Assembly: GCF_900585905.1 (NCBI RefSeq)
Contig: NZ_UTVH01000095.1
Coordinates: 372,001 to 436,000, forward strand
DNA: 64,000 nt
Direction of reading: 5' to 3'
DNA from: Pseudomonas viridiflava
Lineage (GTDB): Bacteria; Pseudomonadota; Gammaproteobacteria; Pseudomonadales; Pseudomonadaceae
Made by a program: the position numbers and the translations under genes. Below are positions 26,165-33,418 of the stretch, one piece after another. The notes under the pieces are model-generated. The model was given only the letters and a program-made list of their open reading frames with translations. It was not told the DNA's origin and did not search any database. Every line of letters starts with the position of its first letter. Within the stretch, counting starts at the first letter, position 1.

Positions 26165-26890
26165 ATGAGCAGCAATTTTCATGCGTCAACGGTCGACCGG
26201 CTGGGGGCATGGATCGCGGCGGGGAATGTTACGCCGGGTCAGGTATTGAAAGTGGAGGCGGCTCTGGCTGAAGAGCTGGGCGTCAGTCGCACAGTGATTC
26301 GCGAGGCGATCAAGACGCTGGTGGCCAAAGGGTTACTGGAAGTGGGGCCGAAAGTGGGCACCCGGGTGTTGCCGCTGAGCAGCTGGAATCTGTTTGATCC
26401 GCAAGTGGTGGCCTGGTTGGCGCGGCGAGGGTTGTCCAGGGATTTCGTCAATGACCTGCTCGACTTGCGCCGTACCATCGAGCCGATGGCAGTGCGTTGG
26501 GCGTGTGAACGTGCCAGCCCCGGGCAGATTGCCGAGATCCAGCAAGCGTATGTGGCGCTGGCGGCCTCGGTGGCAGACATGGGGCATTACAACCTGGCCG
26601 ACCGGCGATTCCACGAAGCGGTGCTGGCGGCCAGTCACAACCGCTTCATCGAGCAGATGCTGCCGGCATTGGGCGCACTGCTGGCGGTATCGTTTGATGT
26701 GTCGTCGGCGGTGCCGGGTGAATTGGGCAAGACGTTGCCGCTGCACAAGGCGCTGGCAGATGCCATCGCCACCCGCGATGCCGCACGGGCCGTGTGGGCC
26801 TGCATGACGCTGATCGAACAGGCTGCGCAGGTCATCGCGGAGTCGTTCGCCCGTCAGGCGGCGCCTTGTGAAGTGCCTTCGCTCGCTTGA
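26165..26890 (+). CDS. GntR/FadR-family (FCD) regulator of the aldose locus
   Basis: A 241-residue regulator. The N-terminal winged helix is VLKVEAALAEELGVSRTVIREAIKTLVAKGLLEVGPKVGTRV. The C-terminal FCD domain has metal/effector-type His residues in NLADRRFHEAVLAASHNR and LHKALADAIATRD. It is the first gene of a co-directional set with the lactonase and the AraFGH importer, and divergent from galM, so it probably responds to a sugar acid from arabinose or galactose. Confidence 0.92.
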   Translation: MSSNFHASTVDRLGAWIAAGNVTPGQVLKVEAALAEELGVSRTVIREAIKTLVAKGLLEVGPKVGTRVLPLSSWNLFDPQVVAWLARRGLSRDFVNDLLDLRRTIEPMAVRWACERASPGQIAEIQQAYVALAASVADMGHYNLADRRFHEAVLAASHNRFIEQMLPALGALLAVSFDVSSAVPGELGKTLPLHKALADAIATRDAARAVWACMTLIEQAAQVIAESFARQAAPCEVPSLA

Positions 26891-26921
26891 TGCACCACGC
26901 TTTGCCGCAATGAATACAGAC

Positions 26922-26932
26922 AAAAATAAGAA
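26922..26932 (+). promoter_or_regulatory. Hfq/Crc-type CA motif before the lactonase
   Basis: AAAAATAAGAA contains two overlapping AAnAAnAA matches directly upstream of the ribosome site AAAGGA and 16 bases before the ATG at 26948. Confidence 0.55.
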
Positions 26933-26947
26933 TCAAAGGATACTCAT

Positions 26948-27826
26948 ATGCAATGGTTGCCTGTTTCAGAGCACCGTTTCAAGCTGGGCGAGGGCGCGTT
27001 CTGGGATGCCCAAACCCAGGCCCTCTACTGGGTCGATATCGCCGCGCGTCAGGCGTGTCGGTTGGCAGACGGCCACACTCGACGCTGGCAGTTGCCGGAG
27101 GTTGTTTCGGCGTTTATCCCCACAGCACAGGGCGACGCGCTGGTGACCCTGCCCAGTGGGGTTTATCGCCTGGACCTTGCATCCCCCTCTGATCACCCGC
27201 GCCTGCAATTGCTCTGTGTCGTCGACCCGGTGGCGGGCAACCGCGCCAACGAAGCCCGTTGTGACGCGCAAGGTCGCCTGTGGCTGGGCAGCATGCAGAA
27301 CAATCTCGATGAGCAGGGCGCTGATGTGCCGTTGGTGCGTCGATCAGGCGGGCTGTTCCGGGTCGACGCCGACGCCTCGGTCACGCCGCTCCTGGCCGCT
27401 CAGGGCATCGTCAATACGCTGTTATGGAACACAGGCGGCACACGGCTGCTCAGCGCCGACAGCCTCGACGGCGTGATCTACAGTTATCCCGTGGAAGCCA
27501 ACGGCCTGCTCGGCAAACGCTCGATCTGGGCGCACCCGCACGAGCGCGGGGTGCCTGACGGTTCGGCCATGGACAGCGAAGGCTTCGTCTGGAACGCGCG
27601 CTGGGGCGGCAGCTGCCTGCTGCGGTTTGCGCCCGATGGCCGTGTTGACCGCATCGTCGAGTTGCCCGTCAGCCATCCCACCAGTTGCGTGTTCGGTGGC
27701 GCTGACCTGACTACACTTTATGTCACCAGTGCCGCGCCGACCGATGCCTATGGGCAGCATGACGGTGCGTTGCTGATGGCCGATGTCGGCGTTCGTGGCC
27801 TGCTTTGCACACGGTTTGCCGGGTAA
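26948..27826 (+). CDS. SMP-30/gluconolactonase-family sugar lactonase
   Basis: A 292-residue six-bladed propeller lactonase. The metal-binding Glu is in LGEGAFWD, then NRANEARCDAQGRLWLGSM, an Asn in IVNTLLWN, and the Asp/Asn region VPDGSAMDSEGFVWNARWGG. It opens aldonolactones such as L-arabino- or D-galactono-lactone. It follows the regulator by 57 bases and precedes araF. A hairpin at 27857-27883 follows it, so araF probably has its own promoter. Confidence 0.9.
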   Translation: MQWLPVSEHRFKLGEGAFWDAQTQALYWVDIAARQACRLADGHTRRWQLPEVVSAFIPTAQGDALVTLPSGVYRLDLASPSDHPRLQLLCVVDPVAGNRANEARCDAQGRLWLGSMQNNLDEQGADVPLVRRSGGLFRVDADASVTPLLAAQGIVNTLLWNTGGTRLLSADSLDGVIYSYPVEANGLLGKRSIWAHPHERGVPDGSAMDSEGFVWNARWGGSCLLRFAPDGRVDRIVELPVSHPTSCVFGGADLTTLYVTSAAPTDAYGQHDGALLMADVGVRGLLCTRFAG

Positions 27827-27856
27827 GGGTGCGCAGGCTCCGCGCTGTCGATCAAT

Positions 27857-27909
27857 GCTGCCCGCAAGCGTTTGGCGGGCAGCCGCTTGAGGCGTCACCC
27901 CTGGGTGAC
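27857..27909 (+). terminator. Stem-loops between lactonase gene and araF
   Basis: GCTGCCCGC / GCGGGCAGC (27857-27883) is followed by a tight palindrome GTCACCC-CT-GGGTGAC (27894-27909). The T content behind them is modest (ATTAGGTTACGTTG), so this may be an attenuator or terminator of the upstream transcript. Confidence 0.45.
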
Positions 27910-27957
27910 ATTAGGTTACGTTGCTTGCATTGATAATATGATATGACTGTTTTGCGT

Positions 27958-27983
27958 ACGTCATGGTGTCTGCAAACGTCATG
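27958..27983 (+). promoter_or_regulatory. Direct repeat ACGTCATG upstream of araF
   Basis: Two identical octamers ACGTCATG begin 18 bases apart at 27958 and 27976, 60-80 bases before araF. A repeat of this kind could be an activator site; the protein is not identifiable. An AT-rich patch just upstream (27930-27950) may be the core promoter. Confidence 0.35.
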
Positions 27984-28015
27984 ACAACCTCCAATGCTGG
28001 ACGCTGTAGCTAGTC

Positions 28016-28026
28016 AATAAAAATAA
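28016..28026 (+). promoter_or_regulatory. Hfq/Crc-type CA motif at araF
   Basis: AATAAAAATAA runs directly into the ribosome site AAGGAG (28025-28030), eleven bases before the araF ATG. It fits AAnAAnAA and is placed to block translation when Crc/Hfq is active. Confidence 0.6.
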
Positions 28027-28036
28027 GGAGTTAGCT

Positions 28037-29044
28037 ATGTTGAGTCGTCACGGGATTCGTTCCCTGTGCTGTGCTGCTGTTGCCACTGCTGTGCTGGGTA
28101 TGTCCGGCGCGGCGTCTGCCGCCGAAGAAGTGAAGATCGGTTTCCTGGTCAAGCAGGCTGAAGAGCCCTGGTTCCAGACTGAATGGGCGTTTGCTGAAAA
28201 AGCAGGCAAGGAACACGGTTTTACCGTGGTGAAAATCGCCGTGCCGGATGGTGAAAAAACCCTCTCTGCCATCGACAACCTGGCCGCCAACGGCGTCAAG
28301 GGTTTCGTCATCTGCCCTCCAGACGTCTCGCTGGGCCCTGCCATCGTCGCCAAGGCCAAAGCCAACGACATGAAAGTCATGGCCGTGGACGACCGCTTCG
28401 TCGACGCCAAGGGCAAGTTCATGGAAGACGTGCCGTATCTGGGCATGGCAGCTTTCGAGGTCGGGCAGAAGCAAGGCGAAGCCATGGCCAACGAAGCAAA
28501 GAATCGCAAGTGGGAATGGCAAGACACCTACGCCATCATCAACACCTACAATGAGCTGGACACCGGCAAGAAGCGCACCGACGGCTCTATCGATGCGCTG
28601 AAAAAAGCCGGCATGCCGCAAGACCACATCCTCTTCGCGCCACAGAAAACCCTCGACGTGCCCGGCAGCATGGATTCCACCAACGCTGCGCTGCCCAAGC
28701 TGCCATCTGCTGCCAAGAACCTGATCATCGGCGGCATGAACGACAACACTGTGCTCGGTGGTGTACGGGCAACTGCGGGCGCAGGTTTCGCGCCAGCAAA
28801 CGTCATCGGCATCGGCATCAATGGCACCGACGCCATTGATGAGCTGAAGAAGAAGGAAAGCGGCTTCTTCGGTTCGATGCTGCCAAGCCCGGACAAAGAA
28901 GGCTACAACTCCGCCCTGCAGATGTTCGAGTGGGTCACCAAGGGCACCGAACCTGCCAAATACACTGCGATGGACGATGTCACGCTGATTACCCGTGCCA
29001 ACTTCAAGGAAGTGCTCGACAAAGTCGGTCTCTATAAAGAGTAA
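28037..29044 (+). CDS. araF: L-arabinose ABC transporter substrate-binding protein
   Basis: A 335-residue periplasmic binding protein with a signal peptide (cleavage near AASA/AEEVKIG). The body is AraF-like: VKQAEEPWFQTEWAFAEKAG, ICPPDVSLGPAIV, the MAVDDRF hinge, NTYNELDTGKKR and IGGMNDNTVLGGVRA. It captures L-arabinose, possibly also D-galactose or D-fucose, for the AraGH importer. A GC-rich stem-loop after it (29109-29131) probably raises araF mRNA over araGH, which is common for binding-protein genes. Confidence 0.93.
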   Translation: MLSRHGIRSLCCAAVATAVLGMSGAASAAEEVKIGFLVKQAEEPWFQTEWAFAEKAGKEHGFTVVKIAVPDGEKTLSAIDNLAANGVKGFVICPPDVSLGPAIVAKAKANDMKVMAVDDRFVDAKGKFMEDVPYLGMAAFEVGQKQGEAMANEAKNRKWEWQDTYAIINTYNELDTGKKRTDGSIDALKKAGMPQDHILFAPQKTLDVPGSMDSTNAALPKLPSAAKNLIIGGMNDNTVLGGVRATAGAGFAPANVIGIGINGTDAIDELKKKESGFFGSMLPSPDKEGYNSALQMFEWVTKGTEPAKYTAMDDVTLITRANFKEVLDKVGLYKE

Positions 29045-29108
29045 CCGCTCACAGCGTCCGCCCGGTCAGCGCGTGATCCGTGCCGCCGGGCTTACATCGG
29101 CAAGACTT

Positions 29109-29131
29109 CGCCCGGCCAACCCGGCCGGGCG
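29109..29131 (+). other. Intercistronic stem-loop, araF-araG
   Basis: CGCCCGGCC / GGCCGGGCG with a 5-base loop (AACCC) sits between araF and the araG ribosome site (GAGGGGAGGG). There is no T tract. It probably stabilises the 3' end of the araF transcript. Confidence 0.6.
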
Positions 29132-29144
29132 AGGGGAGGGTTCC

Positions 29145-30671
29145 ATGCAATCAGTAGCCATCGCCCAGCCGTTACCCGCAGGCAGCCTGCGTTTCAACGG
29201 TATTGGCAAAAACTTCCCCGGCGTGCGTGCGCTGTCGGATATCAACTTCGAAGCCCGTCCCGGCAGCGTCCATGCGCTGATGGGTGAAAACGGGGCCGGC
29301 AAGTCTACGCTGCTGAAGATTCTCGGCGGCTCGTATCAACCCAGCAGCGGCAACCTCTCAATCGGTGAACAGAGCCACGCGTTCAAGTCCACCGCCGAAA
29401 GCATTGCTGCCGGTATCGCAGTGATCCACCAAGAGCTGCAACTGGTGCCGGAGATGTCAGTGGCCGAAAACCTGTTGCTGGGGCACATGCCCAGCCGCTG
29501 GGGCATGGTCAATCGGCGGGCGATGATGCGTCAGGCCAGAGAGCTGCTCAAGGGGCTGGCTGACGAGATAGACCCGGCCACGCGGCTGGGGGACCTGTCT
29601 CTGGGCCAGCGACAATTGGTGGAAATCGCCAAGGCCATGTCGCGCAACGCCCACGTTATCGCCTTCGACGAGCCCACCAGCAGCCTTTCGGCGCGGGAAA
29701 TCGACCGGTTGATGGCGATTATCGTCAAATTGCGCGATGAAGGACGGGTGATTCTTTACGTGTCCCATCGCATGGAAGAGATCTTCCGGGTCTGCGATGC
29801 GGTGACGGTGTTCAAGGATGGTCGCTTCGTGCGCACCTTCGACGACATGGCCGAACTGGATCACGATCGGCTGGTGACCTGCATGGTCGGCCGCGATATT
29901 CAGGACATCTACAACTATCGGCCAAGGCCGCACCTGGGGCCGGGGCTGCGTGTGACCGGCTTGCTCGGGCCTGGGCTGCAGGAGCCGATCACCTTCGCCG
30001 TGCAGAAGGGTGAGGTGCTGGGCTTTTTCGGCCTGGTCGGCGCCGGTCGTACCGAGATGTTCCGCCTGCTGTCGGGCCTGACCCGCAGCAAGGCCGGCAC
30101 CTTGCAGATCGATGGCAAGGCGCTGGAACTCAAGTCACCCCGTGACGCGATTGCCGCCGGAATCCTGTTATGCCCAGAAGACCGCAAGAAAGAAGGCATC
30201 GTGCCGCTCTCCAGCGTGGCCGAAAACATCAACATTGGTGCGCGGCCACAGCACGTGAGCCTGGGCTGCCTGATCCAGGGCCGTTGGGAGAAGACCAACG
30301 CCCGGCATCAGATTCAGGCAATGAACGTCAAGACGCCTTCGCCGGATCAACAGATGCTGTACCTGTCGGGCGGCAACCAGCAGAAGGCGATTCTTGGACG
30401 CTGGCTGTCGATGCCGATGAAGGTCTTGCTGCTCGATGAGCCGACCCGGGGCATCGACATCGGCGCCAAATCGGAAATTTACCAGATCATTCACAACCTG
30501 GCCGCAGACGGTATCGCGGTCATCGTGGTGTCCAGTGATCTGATGGAAGTCATGGGTATTGCCGATCGCATTCTGGTCATGAGCGAGGGCGCCATTACCG
30601 GCGAGCTCAACCGTGACCAGGCCGACGAAGCCCGACTGTTGCAATTGGCCCTGCCGCGCACTCGCGGCTGA
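29145..30671 (+). CDS. araG: L-arabinose ABC transporter ATP-binding protein
   Basis: A 508-residue double-ATPase of the sugar ABC type. The first half has GENGAGKSTLLK, DLSLGQRQLVEIAKAM and VIAFDEPTSSL. The second half has the degenerate Walker A GLVGAGRTEMF, LSGGNQQKAILGRWL and VLLLDEPTRGIDIG. This asymmetry is normal in the family. The start is the ATG at 29145 after GGGAGGG; the longer frame from 28995 overlaps araF in another frame. Confidence 0.95.
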   Translation: MQSVAIAQPLPAGSLRFNGIGKNFPGVRALSDINFEARPGSVHALMGENGAGKSTLLKILGGSYQPSSGNLSIGEQSHAFKSTAESIAAGIAVIHQELQLVPEMSVAENLLLGHMPSRWGMVNRRAMMRQARELLKGLADEIDPATRLGDLSLGQRQLVEIAKAMSRNAHVIAFDEPTSSLSAREIDRLMAIIVKLRDEGRVILYVSHRMEEIFRVCDAVTVFKDGRFVRTFDDMAELDHDRLVTCMVGRDIQDIYNYRPRPHLGPGLRVTGLLGPGLQEPITFAVQKGEVLGFFGLVGAGRTEMFRLLSGLTRSKAGTLQIDGKALELKSPRDAIAAGILLCPEDRKKEGIVPLSSVAENINIGARPQHVSLGCLIQGRWEKTNARHQIQAMNVKTPSPDQQMLYLSGGNQQKAILGRWLSMPMKVLLLDEPTRGIDIGAKSEIYQIIHNLAADGIAVIVVSSDLMEVMGIADRILVMSEGAITGELNRDQADEARLLQLALPRTRG

Positions 30672-30690
30672 ATCGGGCCCGAACATGAAA

Positions 30691-30698
30691 AACAAGAA
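30691..30698 (+). promoter_or_regulatory. Hfq/Crc-type CA motif before araH
   Basis: AACAAGAA fits AAnAAnAA and lies five bases before the ribosome site AGAGG of araH (start 30709). Confidence 0.4.
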
Positions 30699-30708
30699 AG
30701 AGGTGAAC

Positions 30709-31674
30709 ATGTCTACCGAATCCAGCCTGACGGCCCCGCGCCAGGGCATGAACCTGCGTCGTTTCATTGATGACTGGGCCATGCTCATGGCCGCCATCGG
30801 CATTTTTTTGCTGTGTACGTTGTTGATCGACAACTTCATGTCGCCGCTCAACATGCGCGGCCTGGGCCTGGCGATTTCCACGGTTGGCATTGCCGCCTGC
30901 ACCATGCTGTTCTGCCTGGCCTCGGGGCATTTCGACCTGTCGGTGGGTTCGGTACTGGCTTGCTCGGGGGTCATCGCCGGGGTGGTGATTCGTGATACCG
31001 ACAGCCTGTTTCTGGGGATATCCGCCGCCCTGGCCATGGGCCTGGTGGTAGGGCTGATCAACGGCATCGTGATTGCCAAGCTGCGCATCAACGCCCTGAT
31101 CGCGACCCTGGCGACCATGCAGATCGTGCGCGGCCTGGCGTACATCTTTTCCAACGGCAAGGCGGTAGGGGTTTCCAACGATGACTTTTTCATCTTCGGC
31201 AACGGCCAGCTCTATGGGGTGCCGGTGCCGATCCTGATCACCATTGTCTGCTTCGCATTTTTTGGCTGGCTGCTGAACTACACCACTTATGGCCGCAACA
31301 CCCTGGCCATCGGTGGCAACCAGGAAGCGGCGCTGTTGGCGGGGGTGCACGTTGATCGCACCAAGTTGATTATCTTTGCCGTGCATGGCCTGGTCGGTGC
31401 TCTGGCGGGCGTGGTACTGGCGTCGCGCATGACCTCGGGCCAGCCCATGGTCGGCCAGGGCTTTGAGCTGACGGTGATTTCAGCCTGCGTTCTGGGCGGG
31501 GTGTCCCTGAGCGGCGGCATTGGCATGATTCGCCATGTGATTGCCGGGGTACTGATTCTCGCCATCATCGAAAACGCGATGAACCTGAAAAATATCGACA
31601 CGTTCTATCAATACGTGATTCGCGGCACCATTCTGTTGCTGGCGGTGATCATCGACCGCATGAAGCGGCGTTGA
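30709..31674 (+). CDS. araH: L-arabinose ABC transporter permease
   Basis: A 321-residue membrane permease of the RbsC/AraH family with about eight to ten helices. Family stretches are FCLASGHFDLSVGSVLA, GLVVGLINGIVIAKLRINALIATLATMQIVRGLAYI, YTTYGRNTLAIGGNQEAALLAGV and ISACVLGGVSLSGG. The start chosen is the ATG at 30709 (MSTESSL), seven bases after AGAGG; an ATG at 30685 is possible. It ends the arabinose cluster and a REP element follows. Confidence 0.94.
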   Translation: MSTESSLTAPRQGMNLRRFIDDWAMLMAAIGIFLLCTLLIDNFMSPLNMRGLGLAISTVGIAACTMLFCLASGHFDLSVGSVLACSGVIAGVVIRDTDSLFLGISAALAMGLVVGLINGIVIAKLRINALIATLATMQIVRGLAYIFSNGKAVGVSNDDFFIFGNGQLYGVPVPILITIVCFAFFGWLLNYTTYGRNTLAIGGNQEAALLAGVHVDRTKLIIFAVHGLVGALAGVVLASRMTSGQPMVGQGFELTVISACVLGGVSLSGGIGMIRHVIAGVLILAIIENAMNLKNIDTFYQYVIRGTILLLAVIIDRMKRR

Positions 31675-31701
31675 GGGGGGCAGAATATTTCCTTCCTGGG
31701 A

Positions 31702-31769
31702 CTGTAGGAGCCAACTTGTTGGCGAGGCGGCGCGACTGATACCGTCTCGCCAACAAGTTGGCTTCTACA
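31702..31769. repeat. Pseudomonas REP-type inverted pair
   Basis: Arms starting CTGTAGGAGCCAACTTGTTG and ending CAACAAGTTGGCTTCTACA surround a short centre (GGCGCGACTGATACC). It is the same family as the element at 7363-7435. It lies just after araH and may act as its 3'-end structure. Confidence 0.85.
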
Positions 31770-31840
31770 TAAAAGCATTGCAAGCACCAGCAAGTTTGGC
31801 CCTACGGAAAAATCAGGTTGGCGTACTCACGGTAACTAAA

Positions 31841-31859
31841 TAGAATGATTCTCATTTTA
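31841..31859 (+). promoter_or_regulatory. Fur box of the FecI-type sigma factor
   Basis: TAGAATGATTCTCATTTTA includes the exact inverted repeat AATGA-TTC-TCATT and aligns well to the 19-base Fur consensus. It lies 29 bases upstream of the sigma-factor ATG, so iron-starvation induction is expected. Confidence 0.75.
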
Positions 31860-31887
31860 ACTAGTGACCGACAGTGAGCCGTTGACG

Positions 31888-32403
31888 ATGACGCAAGCCG
31901 CAGGGGCGTCCGAGCCCATCGTGGAGAAGTTCTACCGCGAGCATCGCAGTTGGCTGGAAGGCTGGCTGCGGGGGCGTCTGGGTAATGCATGGGATGCTGC
32001 CGACCTGAGTCAGGATACCTTCATGCGGGTTCTGACCAGCCAGCCGAGTGAATCACTGAGCAGCCTGCGCGAGCCACGCGCCTACCTGTTGACGGTGGGC
32101 AAACGCTTGCTGATCAATCACTACCAGCGACGCAGTGTCGAGCAGGCCTACCTGCAGGCGCTGGCAACCCTGCCGCAAACGCTGGTGCCATCCCCCGAAC
32201 AGCGCTGGATTCTGCTGCAAACCCTGCAAGCCCTGGATGAACTGCTCGACGCTTTGCCGATGGCAGTGCGTCGGGCATTTCTGTGGGCGCAGCTGGAAGG
32301 CCTGGGCTATGCGCAGATCGCCGAGCGTCTGCAGCTGAGCGAACGCACGGTCAAGCGCTATATGGCTCAGGCCTACACTCACTGCCTGACGTTCGACTCA
32401 TGA
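31888..32403 (+). CDS. FecI-type ECF sigma factor
   Basis: A 171-residue (from the ATG at 31888; a GTG at 31864 is possible) ECF sigma factor. Region 2 is FYREHRSWLEGWLRGRLGNAWDAADLSQDTFMRVL, region 4 is LDALPMAVRRAFLWAQLEGLGYAQIAERLQLSERTVKRYMAQAYTHC. It directs transcription of the adjacent receptor gene in response to an external siderophore. Its stop overlaps the FecR start by four bases (ATGA). A Fur box lies upstream. Confidence 0.94.
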   Translation: MTQAAGASEPIVEKFYREHRSWLEGWLRGRLGNAWDAADLSQDTFMRVLTSQPSESLSSLREPRAYLLTVGKRLLINHYQRRSVEQAYLQALATLPQTLVPSPEQRWILLQTLQALDELLDALPMAVRRAFLWAQLEGLGYAQIAERLQLSERTVKRYMAQAYTHCLTFDS

Positions 32404-33338
32404 ACCGCGCGCAATCGCTGCGGGTTGCCGAAGATGCGGCGCATTTTCTGGTGCTGCTGGAGTCGGGCAGCGCCAGTGCCGAAGACCGTGCCCGGCTGCA
32501 GCGCTGGCGTGAACAGTCTGCCGAGCATGAACAGACCTGGCAAAAAGCCCAGGGCTTGCGCCAGCGCTTTGCCGCGCTGCCGTCGGACCTGGCACTCGCC
32601 AGCCTGGACCGGCCCCACCGGGGCCGCCGTGCAGTGCTGAAAAAAGCCTTGATCGTGGCAGCGCTGCTGCCCGCAGGCTGGCTGGTGGCGCAACAGGCGC
32701 CGGTCGCCGCGTTGCGGGCCGATCTGCGCACGGCGGCCGGGGAAAGCAAAAACCAGCGTCTGTCGGACGGCAGTTTGCTGCAACTGGATACCGCAAGCGC
32801 GCTGAACATCGAGCAAGGCGGGCGCCTGCTGTCGCTGCTGGAAGGCAGCATCGCCCTGGACATGGCCCTTGGTGCGCAGCCTTTCACCATCGCGACGAGC
32901 CAGGGCCGGATTCGGGCAGAAGACGCCGAACTGTGCGTCCGCCAGTTGGGCCCGACCTGCGAAATTTCAGCCTGGCGCGGCGATGTCGAGCTGCGTCCGC
33001 AGCAGGGTGAACCTGCGAGTCTGCACGCCGGGCAGCGCGCAATCATGAGCGCCGGGCAGGTCACGGCCGTGCACGCATTCGACAGTCGCCAGCCGAATTG
33101 GCGCCAGGGGGTGCTCAGCGTGGCGAATCAGCCGCTCGGCTTGTTCCTCACCGAATTGAGTCGCTATCGACCCGGTATCCTGCGTTGGGAACCGGCGCTG
33201 GAGGCCTTGAGCGTCACGGGTACGTTCCGCCTCGACAATACCGATCGCATTCTGGCGCTGCTCGCGGCCAGCCTGCCGTTACAGGTCACTACCCGCACAC
33301 GCTACTGGGTCACGTTGACCCCACGCGCCGGAGCTTGA
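32400..33338 (+). CDS. FecR-type transmembrane anti-sigma/sigma regulator
   Basis: A 312-residue FecR protein. The N-terminal cytoplasmic part (residues 1-80) has EDAAHFLVLLESGSASAEDRARLQRWREQSAEHEQTWQ. One helix at about 83-98 (ALIVAALLPAGWLV) crosses the inner membrane. The periplasmic FecR domain follows (RTAAGESKNQRLSDGSLLQLDTASAL), with a C-terminal STN-like section. It relays the signal from the TonB receptor to the sigma factor. It is translationally coupled to the sigma gene; the receptor follows 80 bases later. Confidence 0.93.
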   Translation: MNRAQSLRVAEDAAHFLVLLESGSASAEDRARLQRWREQSAEHEQTWQKAQGLRQRFAALPSDLALASLDRPHRGRRAVLKKALIVAALLPAGWLVAQQAPVAALRADLRTAAGESKNQRLSDGSLLQLDTASALNIEQGGRLLSLLEGSIALDMALGAQPFTIATSQGRIRAEDAELCVRQLGPTCEISAWRGDVELRPQQGEPASLHAGQRAIMSAGQVTAVHAFDSRQPNWRQGVLSVANQPLGLFLTELSRYRPGILRWEPALEALSVTGTFRLDNTDRILALLAASLPLQVTTRTRYWVTLTPRAGA

Positions 33339-33418
33339 AACTATCTTGAGCGGCGCTGTCCCTTTTTTCGGCCTCGCCTGTCATTGCTCTCAAGTGAACT
33401 CAACAAGAGAGTGTTCCA

